Of a stretch of DNA of 37,612 nucleotides, positions 7,201-20,230 are shown piece by piece (position 1 is the first letter of the stretch; every line of letters starts with the position of its first letter). Under the pieces are notes generated by a model that saw only the letters and a program-made list of their open reading frames with translations, searched no databases and was not told the DNA's origin. Both the position numbers and the translations under genes were made by a program. This DNA comes from Candidatus Eisenbacteria bacterium (lineage in GTDB: Bacteria > Orphanbacterota > Orphanbacteria > Orphanbacterales > Orphanbacteraceae). The stretch is taken from contig VGIW01000025.1 in NCBI GenBank assembly GCA_016867715.1, forward strand, positions 1 to 37,612, written 5' to 3'.

Positions 7201-9320
7201 CGCTCGTTCGGCGCGCGAAGCCCGTCTTTCGAGCGGAGAGCCATCCGGTAGAGGTCGCCCGCCTCGCGCACGAGAGAGAGCTCCTCCATTCCGGCCGCCG
7301 CGCGAAGAAGCGCGCGCGCCGCCCCCGCGCGGTTTCCCGCGCGCTCCCAGTGGTGCGCCGCATCGAAATGCGCCGCCGGTCCCGCATCCCCCGCGCTCGT
7401 CTCGGCCAGCCTCGCCGCCGCGCGGTGCAAGACGCGCCTCCTCCCCGCGGGGAGAAGAGCCGCGAGCCTCTCGCGCAGGCTCTCCGAGAAGGGGGCGTAC
7501 GCGTCGCCGGCCGGCGCTTGTTCCCTGCGGACGAGACGCCTCTCGAGGAGCGGCGCGGCGAGCATCGGGAAGTCGTGCGGGCGGATCGAGAGAAGCCGCT
7601 CGAAGAAGCGCGCCTCGCGCGGGCCGGCCGGTAGCGCGATCGCCCCCGCGAGTTCACGGGAGCCTACGGAGAGCCCTTCCACCGGGATCCTCCGCGCCCT
7701 CTCCGCTTGAACGGCGGAAGGAGCGGGCGGGGACCCGTGCAGGTGGAGCGTCCCCCGCCTCTTGCGGATCGTCCCGCGCGCCGCCCACTCCCGGACGAGC
7801 GCCTCCAGCCTGGCCGGGTTCCCCTCGGAGAAGCGGGTCGCCGCCTCGAGAAGATCGGGTGCGATCGCGCCGCCGCCGAATGCTCCCTCGATCCACGCGG
7901 CAATCTCTTCGTGTGTGAAGGGATCGGTCCGCTCGATCCGCGCGAGACGCCCAGGCTCGAGCCCCGCGAAGAGAGGGCCCGGCTCGCTCCCCGCTTCCCG
8001 CGCGAGGAGATATCGGGCCGGAAGCGCGCGCCCCCTCTCGATGAGGAAGAGAAGGAATCGAGAGGAGATCTCGTCGAGGCGGTCCGCGTCGTCGATCACG
8101 ACGAGAACCGGCGGCGATCCGTCCCTTGAAAGCCGCCGGAGATCCTCCTCGAAGAGGGCGCGGAGCTTGCGGAAGAGACGCGTTTCCTCTCGGGCTCCCG
8201 CGGCGAGTGGGGAGAGTCCCGCGTCCCCTCTTCGCGCCGGCGCGAGCGGGCCGAGCGCGAGGGAGCGCCCGGAAAGAGCTGCGAAGAGCTTCTCCACGCC
8301 GGCGAACGGATGCGCCTCTCCTGATTCGGTCCCCGCCGCCGCGACGACCGGGCGACCCTCGATGCGAAGCTCCCCCACCAGGCGCCGGAGAAAGCGCGTC
8401 CTTCCCGAACCGGGATCGCCTGCGATCACGAGAGAAGGCCGCTCGTCCTCCGCGAGCCACGCGCGGACGCGCGCTTCCAGATCCTTCCTTCGCACGTTCG
8501 GCGCCACAGGGGCGAGCGCGGCGGTCTTTCGCTTCCGCCCGAGGCCGGCCTCCGCGAGAAACTCCTCGATCGAGGAAGGACGATCCGACGGCTCCTTTTC
8601 CAGAAGCCGAGCGATCGCTTTCCACAGAAGGTCGGGGAAGGGAGAGGCGGCGGGGAGAAGACGCCGCGCGTCGGTTGTGAGGTGCGCGCGTGCGAGATCG
8701 GCGGCGCTCCCCTCGAAGAGCGGGCGCCCCGCGAGGATCTCGTAGAGGGTTGCGCCAAGCGCATAGAGGTCCGCCCGGTGATCCGGATCGTCCCCGCGGA
8801 TCGCCTCCGGCGCCAGATACGCGGGCGTTCCGACGAGAATCCCGAACGTCCCCTCGCGGCGGAACGCGAGCGGGAGGAGATCGGTCCAGCAAAGATCGAG
8901 GATCTCTTCTCCGTCCGCTCGAAAGAGGAGGTTCCCCGGCTTGATGTCGCCGTGAACCTGCCCCCGCTCGTGAAGGAACGCGATCGGCTCGGCGAGACGC
9001 TTCACGAACGGCGCCGTGCGCACGTTCGGCGCGCGGAGCATCCACCGGCGCGGATCGGTCCCCTCGACGAAGGGAGAGACCGCGTAGAGCGAACCGTCGG
9101 CGATCCGCCCCGATTCGAGGATCGGCGCGATCCCCCGGTGGGCAAGATCCGTTCGAAGGCGGACATCGTCGAGGAAGAGGTTGCGGATCCGCTCGGGAGT
9201 TTCCGGCGCGACGGTCTTCACGACGACGGTCGCGCCGCCCTGCGCCGCGCGCGCGACGGCGACCCGCGTGCCGCCTTTCTCCTTGAGCACGCGCTCTTCT
9301 TCGTATCCGCGAGGGAGCAT
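4212..9320 (-). CDS. Giant Ser/Thr kinase-ATPase-TPR-GAF-sigma54-Fis regulator
   Basis: 1702 residues. Order: protein kinase (about 1-270; Lys35, HGD Asp125, APE motif in GTPAYLAPE), with DFG replaced by DLC (Asp142 kept); a STAND-like ATPase (Walker A GDPGSGRT near 301, Walker B VLVVIDDAD near 408); TPR-like helices (about 610-1160); GAF (about 1205-1350); sigma-54 AAA+ domain (GETGAGKG near 1412, GAFTDA at 1462-1467, LLLDEIGDMP); Fis-type HTH at the C-terminus. It should bind enhancer DNA and drive sigma-54 promoters, gated by ligand or phosphorylation. The ATG at 9320 with AGGA 8 bases upstream is preferred; the frame is open to 9410. A weak TTGTGG-17-TAAGAA lies at 9392-9364. It is divergent from the Rrf2/respiratory operon. 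Targets are unknown; a sigma-54 promoter at 35007-35021 is one candidate. Confidence 0.9.
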   Translation of the reverse strand: MLPRGYEEERVLKEKGGTRVAVARAAQGGATVVVKTVAPETPERIRNLFLDDVRLRTDLAHRGIAPILESGRIADGSLYAVSPFVEGTDPRRWMLRAPNVRTAPFVKRLAEPIAFLHERGQVHGDIKPGNLLFRADGEEILDLCWTDLLPLAFRREGTFGILVGTPAYLAPEAIRGDDPDHRADLYALGATLYEILAGRPLFEGSAADLARAHLTTDARRLLPAASPFPDLLWKAIARLLEKEPSDRPSSIEEFLAEAGLGRKRKTAALAPVAPNVRRKDLEARVRAWLAEDERPSLVIAGDPGSGRTRFLRRLVGELRIEGRPVVAAAGTESGEAHPFAGVEKLFAALSGRSLALGPLAPARRGDAGLSPLAAGAREETRLFRKLRALFEEDLRRLSRDGSPPVLVVIDDADRLDEISSRFLLFLIERGRALPARYLLAREAGSEPGPLFAGLEPGRLARIERTDPFTHEEIAAWIEGAFGGGAIAPDLLEAATRFSEGNPARLEALVREWAARGTIRKRRGTLHLHGSPPAPSAVQAERARRIPVEGLSVGSRELAGAIALPAGPREARFFERLLSIRPHDFPMLAAPLLERRLVRREQAPAGDAYAPFSESLRERLAALLPAGRRRVLHRAAARLAETSAGDAGPAAHFDAAHHWERAGNRAGAARALLRAAAGMEELSLVREAGDLYRMALRSKDGLRAPNERARILLALASLRHRDGRPRAALAALRLLRRTAAKDEEGRGIDRTARRLAAWIRYFRGNAKEAEKALGRLLDEGAPFGAGEEAAIRCDLGWFALSRGDAEAARAHLGRAHQSTKRSKTSALNGRTLKRLGAVAFYESAWREAGAHYERAARILERAAPAEAVGAFANLGLVRLWTGRLAEAAALLENALSLARKTGEVLEEARVLEDLGRVLFRLGRVEEAARAWDEAFSIYEDFGDEGGKVRVLLTRGQTARERGRLDQSIELLRRGLALARAGSNPYAVFDALNLAALTHIAREEPKEAEEALREAEAVLGERLSGRYEALLDRTKARLAFLDGRPAEAEKGLVRAIRLFSKRGERLMEAETILLAAEARLHAGGRGSPAALLQKAERLSARTECPWIACRLNLLYGRHEEARGDPATARSCLRDAIRSARALDARLDLAEALAYLAALEARGGERRKAKAHADEAAALYDLMRAVSPPAALGEARGLVQGGGDEGGEGLRTICRIARIINSLRASDAVLEHVLDQALDHLRGERGLILLYGADGDLVPRASRSIEGEDLRDVTRFSRTLFRKAEESEEPLVAENALSDPRFEGAESVAAYNILSFACAPLRSKGKPIGLVYLDNCRSANVFTPRDLSFLQALADLAGVALENARLLEDLERENALLREEAARRAEVPEIIAESPAMQRTLRELRAAARSDIAVLLLGETGAGKGLAAHLIHQESRRRDRPFLRLNCSAIAPTLVEDELFGHEPGAFTDARERKAGIFERANRGTLLLDEIGDMPIASQVKLLRVLQEGEFERLGGTETIRSDVRILAATNRNLALLAERGEFRSDLFYRLNGVAIEIPPLRARREDIPALARTFLAVHARRNRKEIRSIARAAESLLIAYGWPGNVRELDHVIERAVVFCDGPRIETAHLTEEVRAAFPSGPAPLEGSEENMKDLPGEIRSIEEEMLLRALEESGWNRSRAARLLGIHESTVRKKIRRLRLKRT

Positions 9321-9428
9321 GGGGTTGTCCTGCCGGCGGAAGACGAGAAAAGCCCGCCCGCCCTTCTTACTTCGATGTGGATCGTACCACAAGGACGTGC
9401 ATCTCGTCATCGGATCGCGGTTCGCGCG

Positions 9429-9503
9429 CCGGGTCCGAGCGACCCGGACGGGTTTCGCCGCGAGAACGCCCTTGACAAACCGGACCCTCCCATGCTGATA
9501 TAT
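9429..9503 (+). promoter_or_regulatory. Promoter region of the Rrf2/respiratory operon
   Basis: A perfect TTGACA lies at 9472-9477, followed 18-21 bases later by the AT-rich TGATATATG (9496-9504), the only AT-rich stretch nearby. The best -10 match, TATATG at 9499-9504, is spaced a little wide. Upstream, CCGGGTC-N5-GACCCGG (9429-9447) is a perfect 7-bp dyad. Downstream, TCCGGAGGTCCGGA overlaps the ribosome-binding site of the Rrf2 gene. Both could be operators; autoregulation by the Rrf2 protein is a reasonable guess. Confidence 0.55.
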
Positions 9504-9520
9504 GGATCCGGAGGTCCGGA

Positions 9521-9982
9521 ATGCTCAGCCAAACGTCCCAGCACGCGATACGAGCGCTCGTCCATCTCGCACGCGAGGGGAGAGAGCGGCCGCTTCTTCT
9601 TCGCGATCTCGCCGAGCGCGCGCAGGTCCCCCCGAGCTACCTCTCGAAGATCCTCGCCACGCTGACCCGCGCGGGGATCCTGGAGGCGACGCGGGGGCTT
9701 CACGGGGGCTACCGGATGCGCCGTTCTCCGAGCCGCATTACCGTCCGCCGGCTCGCGGAGCTCTTCGAGGGGAACCTCTCCCACGAGACGTGCCTCCTCG
9801 GCCTTCCGCATCCGTGCCGGGACTGTGCCGACTGCCCCGTGCACAAGGATTGGGAGCCGCTCCGCGCCGCATGCCTCGCGTTTCTCGATCGAACGACCCT
9901 CGCCCGCCTGGCCGAAGCGGTCCCGGAAAGCCCGAGAACCGTGAGGTGCTCGGGCGCGGCGAAGAGGAACACGCGCGAATGA
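9521..9982 (+). CDS. Rrf2-family Fe-S transcriptional regulator
   Basis: 153 residues with the standard Rrf2 winged helix (SQTSQHAIRALVHLA, then LLLRDLAERAQVPPSYLSKIL and the GLHGGYRM wing). The Cys loop contains Cys91, Cys99, Cys102 and Cys105, i.e. C-x7-C-x2-C-x2-C, followed by PVHKDW. Family members such as NsrR and IscR use three Cys in this loop to hold an Fe-S cluster and sense NO, O2 or cluster status. The ATG at 9521 has GGAGG upstream. It is the first gene of the respiratory operon, with the next start 16 bases after its stop. It is probably an autoregulator and redox or NO-responsive controller of the Mo enzyme and bc complex. The exact signal cannot be read from sequence. Confidence 0.9.
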   Translation: MLSQTSQHAIRALVHLAREGRERPLLLRDLAERAQVPPSYLSKILATLTRAGILEATRGLHGGYRMRRSPSRITVRRLAELFEGNLSHETCLLGLPHPCRDCADCPVHKDWEPLRAACLAFLDRTTLARLAEAVPESPRTVRCSGAAKRNTRE

Positions 9983-9998
9983 AGAGGAGAACATAAGC

Positions 9999-11918
9999 TT
10001 GATCGCGTCTCCCCGTCTCGCGGTCTCGGTCCCGGATGAGGGCTACCACCGCCGCCTGATCTCCTGCCAGCAGGCATGCCCGGTCCGCACCGACGCGCGC
10101 GGCTACGTCCGAGCGATCGCGCGCGGCGACTTCGAGGAGGCGTACCTCATCGCGCGGGGGCCGAACCCCTTCGCGTCGATCTGCGGAAGGATCTGCGGAG
10201 CGCCGTGCGAGGCGGCCTGCCGGCGAGGGACGATCCCTCGCCTCGGCCCGGACAGCGAGTTCCTCGGGGACGACCGCCCGATCGCGATCCGCGCGCTGAA
10301 GCGCTTCGCGTGCGAGAGAGCCGGGATCGATGTCCGCCCCTCCGACGCGGTGTGGGAGCCGCTCCGAAACTTCGTACCCAAAGTATCGGCCGGACCGGAG
10401 GAGGTCGCCGGCCTTCTTCGCGCCTCCCTCTCGCGGGAGATCGAGCCGGCCTCCGGGGAGAAGGTCGCGATCGTCGGCGCCGGCCCGGCCGGCCTCTCCG
10501 CCGCGCACGACCTCGCCCTTCTCGGGTTTCGCCCGGTCGTCTACGAGAGGGAGCCGGTTCCGGCCGGGATGCTCTTCGTCGGCGTCCCCGAGTACCGGCT
10601 TCCGCGCGAGCTGATCCGCCGCGAGGTGGCGATGATCGAGGCGATCGGCGTGGAGATCCGAACGGGCACCGGCGTCGGCGATGACGTCTCCTTTCGCGCG
10701 CTCCGCGCGGAGCACGCCGCGGTCCTCCTCGCGGTCGGCGCGAAACGGTCGCGTGCGCTCGGCCTTCCCGGCGAGGGGGGTCCCGGCGTCTTCGGAGGGG
10801 TCGATCTCCTTCGCGCGGCCGCGCTCGGCGAGCCCTTCCCGATCAGGCGCGAGGTCGTCGTGATCGGCGGGGGGAACGTCGCCTACGACGTCGCGCGCAC
10901 GGTCCTCCGCCAGGCGGCCTTCGATGCCGCGCGCACCGCGATGCGCCTTCCCGGGCAGCGACGCGTCCGCCTCGTCTCGCTCGAGACCCTCGAGGAGATG
11001 CCGGCCGACACGGTCGAGATCCGCGAGGGGGATGAAGAGGGGATCGAGCGGATGAACGGATGGGGTCCGGTCTCGATCGAGCGCGAGGGGGCGGACGTCC
11101 GCGCGGTCGTCTTTCGCCGGTGCGTCCGCGTCTACGACGACGAGCGCCGCTTCGCCCCGGTCTTCGACGACGCGGAGAGGATCACCGTCCCGTGCGACAC
11201 GGTCCTTCTCGCCGTCGGTCAGGCAACCGATCTTTCGTTTCTCGCGGACGGCGGCGGGGACGTCGAGGAGGCGCTCCCCGGATGGCCGAAGGTCGATCCC
11301 GAAACGCTCGCGACGACCGCGCCCGGCGTCTTCGTCGCCGGGGATCTCGCGCACGGCACGCGGCTTCTCATCGACGCGGTCGCCTCCGGCAAGAAAGCGG
11401 CTCGCTCGATCTACCGGCACATCACCGGCCGCGCGATCGATCACGAGATCGTCGAGACGCATCTCGTGCTCGACCGCTATCGCCGCGAGTCCGGCTACGA
11501 GGCGATCCGCCGGGTGGAGATCCCCGCGGCGGAGCCCGAGGAGAGGCTGCGCGATCCGCGCGCGCCCGTCGAGATCGGCTACGACCGCCCCCTCGCGGAG
11601 CGGGAGGCTTCTCGCTGCCTCGACTGCGGCGTCACCCCGGTCTTCGACGGAACGCGCTGCGTTCTCTGCGGCGGGTGCGTCGATGTCTGTCCGACCCTCT
11701 GCCTCAAGCTGGTTTCGCTGGGCTCGATCGAGCCGACGCCGGATCTCGCGGCCGCGATCGCCGGCACGCTCGGGCCCGGCGCCGAGACATCCCGACACTC
11801 CGCGATCTTGAAGGATGAAGAGCGTTGCATCCGGTGCGCGCACTGCGCGATGCGCTGCCCGGTCGACGCGATCACGATGGAGCGCGCGGCCTTCGAGGCC
11901 CGGTGGAGGTGCGCATGA
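9999..11918 (+). CDS. GltD-like NAD(P)H flavoprotein with two ferredoxin motifs
   Basis: 639 residues. The N-terminal Cys-rich domain of glutamate-synthase small-subunit type ([19 protein letters not shown]) precedes an FAD-binding [11 protein letters not shown] (Gly160 region) and an NAD(P)-binding [12 protein letters not shown] (Gly290 region). [11 protein letters not shown] near residue 447 is the usual second FAD contact. The C-terminus adds two 4Fe-4S motifs, [12 protein letters not shown] (from 554) and [12 protein letters not shown] (from 610). A TTG start at 9999 is supported by GAGGAG 9 bases upstream. It overlaps the Rieske gene by 4 bases. Related flavoproteins have been reported with Rieske/cytochrome b complexes in anammox planctomycetes, so a cytoplasmic NAD(P)(H)-coupling subunit is likely here rather than glutamate synthase; no GltB is present. 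Confidence 0.88.
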   Translation: MIASPRLAVSVPDEGYHRRLISCQQACPVRTDARGYVRAIARGDFEEAYLIARGPNPFASICGRICGAPCEAACRRGTIPRLGPDSEFLGDDRPIAIRALKRFACERAGIDVRPSDAVWEPLRNFVPKVSAGPEEVAGLLRASLSREIEPASGEKVAIVGAGPAGLSAAHDLALLGFRPVVYEREPVPAGMLFVGVPEYRLPRELIRREVAMIEAIGVEIRTGTGVGDDVSFRALRAEHAAVLLAVGAKRSRALGLPGEGGPGVFGGVDLLRAAALGEPFPIRREVVVIGGGNVAYDVARTVLRQAAFDAARTAMRLPGQRRVRLVSLETLEEMPADTVEIREGDEEGIERMNGWGPVSIEREGADVRAVVFRRCVRVYDDERRFAPVFDDAERITVPCDTVLLAVGQATDLSFLADGGGDVEEALPGWPKVDPETLATTAPGVFVAGDLAHGTRLLIDAVASGKKAARSIYRHITGRAIDHEIVETHLVLDRYRRESGYEAIRRVEIPAAEPEERLRDPRAPVEIGYDRPLAEREASRCLDCGVTPVFDGTRCVLCGGCVDVCPTLCLKLVSLGSIEPTPDLAAAIAGTLGPGAETSRHSAILKDEERCIRCAHCAMRCPVDAITMERAAFEARWRCA

Positions 11919-12412
11919 TCACGAATCCGAAGGACTCGGCCGCCGCGCGCTCGCGGCTCGATCCCGAACCGATCCCGCGCCGAGACTTCCTCGGCCTCGC
12001 CGCCGTGTGGGCGGCCGCGACGGCGGCGCTCTTCGCCCTCGGCGGCATCCTCCGCCTCCCGAAGGCGGCGGTCCTCCCCTCGCCGTCGAAGAAATTCCGC
12101 GTCGTCCTTCCCGAAACGCTCCCCGAGGGGGAGGCGTTTCTTCCTCCCCGCCGCTCGGTCGCGCTCTTCCGCGACGCGGAAGGGGTCTTTGCGGTCTCAA
12201 CGATCTGCACGCACCTCGGGTGCATCGTGAAGGCGGAGGCGGACGGCTTCCACTGCCCCTGCCACGGATCCGCCTTCGCGAAGGACGGCGCCGTCCTCCG
12301 CGGGCCCGCGCCGAAGGCGCTTCCGTGGCTCGCGGTGACGCGCGAGGGGAGCGGGATCTACGTCGTGGACGAGGGGAAGACGGTCCCGCTGGGAACGAGG
12401 GCCGAGGCATGA
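11915..12412 (+). CDS. Rieske 2Fe-2S protein of a bc-type complex
   Basis: 165 residues. [23 protein letters not shown] at about 22-45 forms a Tat-like N-terminus and a single membrane anchor. The cluster motifs are CTHLGC and CPCHGS, giving the two Cys/two His ligand set and the disulfide Cys pair. The C-terminal [10 protein letters not shown] is the usual Pro loop. The ATG at 11915 overlaps the flavoprotein stop (ATGA), with GGAGGTG upstream. It should shuttle electrons from quinol at the Qo site of the adjacent cytochrome b to the c-type cytochrome encoded downstream. Confidence 0.93.
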   Translation: MITNPKDSAAARSRLDPEPIPRRDFLGLAAVWAAATAALFALGGILRLPKAAVLPSPSKKFRVVLPETLPEGEAFLPPRRSVALFRDAEGVFAVSTICTHLGCIVKAEADGFHCPCHGSAFAKDGAVLRGPAPKALPWLAVTREGSGIYVVDEGKTVPLGTRAEA

Positions 12413-13959
12413 GCGCAGACGAGCGCGCGCACGGGATGAATCGTTTCCTCGAGAACCTGCGCGCGGCTCCGCGTCTCTTCCGGGAGACCGTCTTCCGCTC
12501 CGGCCGTCCGGAAACCGACCGGGCGCGCTCTTCCTTCGTCTTCGGAAGCGTCTTCCTTCATCTTCATTCGGTGCGCGTTCACCGGTGGAGTCTTCGCTGG
12601 ACCACGACCCTCGGCCTCGGCATCGTCACGCTCTCCGCGTTCGTCATCGCCTCGATCACAGGCGTTCTTCTCATGTTCTATTACAAGCCGTACCCGGATG
12701 TCGCGTACGAGACGATCAAGGACATCCACTTCGTCGTTCCGACCGGACGGTTTATCCGGAACATCCATCGGTGGTCGGCGCACGTGATGGTCGTCTCGGT
12801 CCTTCTCCACATGGCGCGCGTCTTCTACACCGCGGCCTACCGCGCCCCGCGCGAGTTCAACTGGGTGATCGGAATGCTCCTCCTCGCGACCACCCTCGGG
12901 CTCTCCTTCACCGGCTATCTCCTCCCGTGGGATCAGCTCGCGTATTGGGCGATCACGATCGGCGCGAACATCGCCTCCTCGCCGCGCGAGATCACCGATG
13001 CGCTCGGGATCACGCGCTTCTTCGATCCGGGGGGGCTGCAAAAGCTCCTTCTCCTCGGCTCCGAGGAGGTCGGCGCGGAATCGCTGATCCGTTTCTACCT
13101 GCTTCACGTGATGGTGCTTCCCATCGTTCTTCTTGCGCTTCTGTCGGTCCACTTCTGGCGCATCCGCAAGGACGGCGGCCTTGCGCGCCCGGACGACGCC
13201 GACACCAAGCTCGGTCCGCCCGATCGATCGACCTATCCGGTCTTCACGGAGGCGCCGGAGAAGACGTATCACCTCGCGGCGATCGTGCGCGGGAAGAGCC
13301 CGCACGTCGGGCGGGGCCCCGAGAAGACGCTCCCCTCGATGCCGCATCTTTTCACTGCTGAAGTAGGTGTGCTTCTTCTCACGGCAGCGCTCTGTATCCT
13401 CCTTGCGATCGTCGCCGACGCGCCGCTCAAGGAGCTCGCGAACCCGGCGGTGCCGGAGAACCCGGCCAAGGCGCCGTGGTACTTCCTCGGTCTTCAGGAG
13501 CTCGTGTCGCACTCGGCGTTCATGGGCGGGATCGGGATCCCGATGATCGTGATCCTCGGGCTCTCGCTGATTCCGTATCTCGACCGGGAGACGGCGGGGA
13601 CCGGCGTCTGGTTCGGCGGACCGGGCGGGGCGGGGCTCGCCGGCTTCTCCGCGCTCTTCGCACTCGCGGCGACGATCGGAATCGAAGCGCTCGTGATTCG
13701 CTTCGGGTGGCTTCGCCAATGGTGGCCCGAATGCCCGCAGCTTCTCATCACGCTCGTGAACCCGGGGACGATCCTCACGGTCGTCTACGCGCTCTACTCG
13801 ATCGGACTCGTGCGGCGCTACGACAGCACGCGGGCCGGAGCGCTCGGCCTCTTCACGTGCTTCGCGATCGGGTTCATCGTTCTGACCGTGATCGGGGTCC
13901 ACTTCCGCGGGCCGAACTGGGACTTCTACTGGTCCCCGTCCGACTGGCCGAGGCACTAG
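12409..13959 (+). CDS. Cytochrome b, fused b6/subunit-IV type
   Basis: 516 residues with about eight or more membrane helices. Heme ligands are His120/His134 (HRWSAH to LLHMARV) and His233/His248 (LLHVMVLP to LSVHFWR). The 14/15-residue spacings are those of b6-type cytochromes. The C-terminal half corresponds to subunit IV, so the two chains are fused. The Qo motif normally reading PEWY is APWY (355-358), with Pro in place of Glu; variant motifs of this kind are known in menaquinone-using complexes. An ATGA overlap with the Rieske gene and a 2-base gap to the cytochrome c gene show tight coupling. It transfers electrons between the quinone pool and the Rieske and c-type partners in the cytoplasmic membrane. 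Confidence 0.93.
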   Translation: MSADERAHGMNRFLENLRAAPRLFRETVFRSGRPETDRARSSFVFGSVFLHLHSVRVHRWSLRWTTTLGLGIVTLSAFVIASITGVLLMFYYKPYPDVAYETIKDIHFVVPTGRFIRNIHRWSAHVMVVSVLLHMARVFYTAAYRAPREFNWVIGMLLLATTLGLSFTGYLLPWDQLAYWAITIGANIASSPREITDALGITRFFDPGGLQKLLLLGSEEVGAESLIRFYLLHVMVLPIVLLALLSVHFWRIRKDGGLARPDDADTKLGPPDRSTYPVFTEAPEKTYHLAAIVRGKSPHVGRGPEKTLPSMPHLFTAEVGVLLLTAALCILLAIVADAPLKELANPAVPENPAKAPWYFLGLQELVSHSAFMGGIGIPMIVILGLSLIPYLDRETAGTGVWFGGPGGAGLAGFSALFALAATIGIEALVIRFGWLRQWWPECPQLLITLVNPGTILTVVYALYSIGLVRRYDSTRAGALGLFTCFAIGFIVLTVIGVHFRGPNWDFYWSPSDWPRH

Positions 13960-13961
13960 CG

Positions 13962-15631
13962 ATGCGCGCGAACAAGATCCTTCTTCTCGCGGCGTCTCTC
14001 GCAACCCTCGCGTTCCTCGTCTGGGCCGCCGCGGAAGAGAACCTCCTCCGCGATTGGCGAGAGCATCAGAAGCGCTATCGTTCGATGCTCCCCGAGGACG
14101 CGCGGGGAGAGTTCAGGGTCCAGCTCCGGCAGATCGTCGTTCCCGCGCTCCGAACGACCGACCGATGCGTCACCTGCCACGTCGGGATGGCGCCCGGCGA
14201 GCCGGGGATCGCGGGGGACCCGCTCTTCGCGCCGCATCCGGACGTCGTGCACGACCCGGCCGAGTACGGGTGCGTCGTCTGTCACGGCGGACAAGGTCTC
14301 GCGACGGAAGAGGCGGACGCGCACGGAACCGCGCCGCATTGGCCCGCGCCGATGATCCCGCGCCGCTACGCGCACGCCGGATGCGGGAGCTGCCATACGC
14401 ATCTCGCGGTCCCGAGCATCGATCGTTTCGAGCGCGGGAAGCGGCTCTTCGAGCGGCTCGACTGCCTCGCCTGCCACGCGATGGACGGCCGCGGGGGGAC
14501 GATCCGTCCGGGTGGGGCGGCGGGGATCGCCGCGCCCGATCTCTCCCGGGCCGACGCGTCCGGAACCGACGAATCTTGGTACCTCAAGCACCTCGCGGCC
14601 CACGAGGAAGCCGCGGACGGTCCGTGGCGCGCCTCCTTCGGGCCGATCGCCGAAGAGGATCGCGAGGCGATCGAGACGTACCTCGCCTCGCGCGTCAGCG
14701 CGCCGGGTCTCGTCGAGGCGAAGGCGCTCTTTCACTCGCTCGGATGCCGCGGTTGCCACAAGGTCGGCGGCGTCGGGGGGGACGACGGCCCCGACCTCAC
14801 GCAGGCGGGAGAGCGCGACCCGGGGCAGACCGACTTCTCTGCGGTCGAAGGCGCGCGCGACCTCGCGGCCTGGTTCGCGGAGCACTTGCGCGCCCCCGCC
14901 TCGGTCGTTCCGGAATCGCAGATGCCGGCGCTCGGTCTTTCGGAGGAAGAGATCGATCGCCTCGTCTTCTTCACCTTCTCCCTTCGCCGGAGCCCTTTCC
15001 CGGAAGCGTACTGGCCGATCGATCGGATCCGCGCGGAGCGCTTCGGCGAGCGCGAGTTCGCCGGCGACGGCGCGACGCTCTACGGGACCTTCTGCGCCGC
15101 CTGTCACGGAGATCGAGGCCAGGGGATGCGCTACGCCGGGATGCTTCCCTTCCCCGCGATCGCGAACGAAGATTTCCTTTCGATCGCAAGCGACTCATTG
15201 ATTCGTCAAACGATCCGGCGCGGGCGCGCCGGGCGGCGGATGCCGGCCTGGGGAGACGCCGAAGGGGGGCTTCGCCCGGTCGAGATTGAGCGGATCGTCC
15301 GGCACCTCCGCGATCTCGGGGGAGTCGAGGCGCCGGAGGAGACGGGGCCCGCGCGCTGGGCGAAGGGGGACGCGGCGGAAGGAGCGCGCCTCTACTCCGC
15401 TTCGTGCGCCGGCTGCCACGGCGGAACCGGCGCCGGCGCCGAGGGGCCTTCCCTCGCCGACCCGGTCCTTCTCGGATCTGCGACTGACACGTACCTCGCG
15501 GAGACGATCGCGCGCGGAAGACGCGGGACAACGATGGAGGCGTTCGCGCGTCCCTCGACCACGCGCCCCGCCTACTCGCGAGAAGAAATCGAATCGATCG
15601 TGACGTTTCTACGAACTTGGGAGAAGAGATC

Positions 15632-15635
<4 letters not shown>
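13962..15635 (+). CDS. Membrane-anchored seven-heme cytochrome c
   Basis: 557 residues. An N-terminal hydrophobic segment ([18 protein letters not shown]) is a signal or anchor. Seven CxxCH heme sites occur: CVTCH (69), CVVCH (104), CGSCH (141), CLACH (168), CRGCH (262), CAACH (378) and CAGCH (482). The last three sit in mono-heme cytochrome c folds with Met-containing loops such as SQMPAL and RRMPAW; the first four form a more compact multiheme region. It replaces cytochrome c1 or f in this Rieske/b gene set. The ATG at 13962 follows the cytochrome b stop after 2 bases, and its own stop overlaps the next ATG. It probably connects the bc-type complex with the extracytoplasmic Mo enzyme or with soluble carriers. 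Confidence 0.9.
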
Positions 15636-19095
<3,460 letters not shown>

Positions 19096-19096
<1 letters not shown>

Positions 19097-20223
19097 TGGC
19101 GCGCGTTCGGAATTGGCAGATCGGGAGGGAGATGTCCTACTGGTATCCCGAGTCGCGCCCGAAGAAGCAGTTCGCGGCTGTTTTCGACATCAACAAATGC
19201 ATCGCGTGCCAGACGTGCACGCTCGCCTGCAAGACGACCTGGACCTCGGGGAAGGGCCAGGAGTACATGCTCTGGAACAACGTCGAGTCGAAGCCGTACG
19301 GGTTCTATCCGCTCGCCTGGGACGTCCGGCTTCTCGAGGCGCTCGGCCGGCAAACGTGGGAAGGTCGGACGTACGCCGGGCGCACGATCTTCGAGGCAGC
19401 GCCGGCGGGGGAACGGGCGCTCGGATGGAGGCCGGACGATCTCGACTACGCGAGCCCCAACGTCGGCGAGGACGATTGCGCGGGGATGATCGAGAACGGC
19501 GCCGATCTCTCCGTTCCGCACGCGGCGTGGTTCTACTACCTCGCGCGCATCTGCAACCACTGCACCTACCCCGCATGTCTCGCCTCCTGCCCGCGCGGAT
19601 CGATCTACAAACGCCCCGAGGACGGGATCGTGCTCGTTGATCAAAGCCGATGCCGCGGATACCGGGAGTGCGTGAAGGCGTGCCCGTACAAGAAGGTCTT
19701 CTACAATCCGATGACGGGAACCTCGGAAAAGTGCATCGCGTGCTTTCCGAAGATCGAGACCGGGGAGCAGCCGCAGTGCTTCGTGAGCTGCATCGGAAAG
19801 ATCCGGATGGCCGGATGGATCTCGGCCCCCGAGGCCGCGCGCGAGGAGAATCCGATCGACTATCTCGTTCATATGCGAAGAATCGCGCTCCCGCTCTTTC
19901 CGCAACTCGGGCTCGAATCGAACGTGTACTACATCCCGCCGGTACACGTGCCTCTTCCGTTCCTCGAGCAGATGTTCGGACCCGGCGCGGGAGCGGCGGT
20001 CGAAACCTACCGCGCCGCGGCGAGCGATTCCGACCTCGCCGGGCTTCTCTGTCTCTTCGGCTCGAGCCCGCGAGTGATGCCGAGATGGAAACGGTCGGGG
20101 AGCTTCGTGCTCGGGCTCGACGAAGACGGGCGCGAGATCGTCCGCGTGCCGCTCCGCGAGCCGGTTCACGTGCGGGCCGCCTTCGACGCAGCGCGCGGCG
20201 TCGCGCGCACGAACGTGCCGTAG
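19096..20223 (+). CDS. Four-cluster Fe-S electron-transfer subunit, NarH/NxrB-like
   Basis: 375 residues. Four Cys groups are visible: [12 protein letters not shown] (near residue 35), [14 protein letters not shown] (near 154), [15 protein letters not shown], and [16 protein letters not shown] followed by CIGKIR. In the third group the second Cys of a 4Fe-4S motif is replaced (C-x2-Y-x2-C), the pattern of the 3Fe-4S cluster in NarH-type subunits. It should carry electrons from the catalytic subunit to the heme subunit. The ATG overlaps the previous TAA by one base and has GGGAGGGAG upstream. No signal peptide is seen, so it is expected to be co-exported with the Tat-bearing catalytic subunit, as in related periplasmic enzymes. 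Confidence 0.92.
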
Positions 20224-20230
20224 GAGGAGG

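Noticed and set aside
4062-7634. Long plus-strand open frame of 1190 codons opposite the giant regulator
   Set aside because: It lies entirely antisense to a gene with clear kinase, GAF and AAA+ motifs. Its composition is Arg/Glu/Pro-rich without any domain, as expected for a high-GC shadow frame.
9738-11843. Minus-strand open frame of 701 codons opposite the flavoprotein gene
   Set aside because: Asp/Arg-rich shadow frame. The plus strand carries FAD, NAD(P) and Fe-S motifs and translational coupling.
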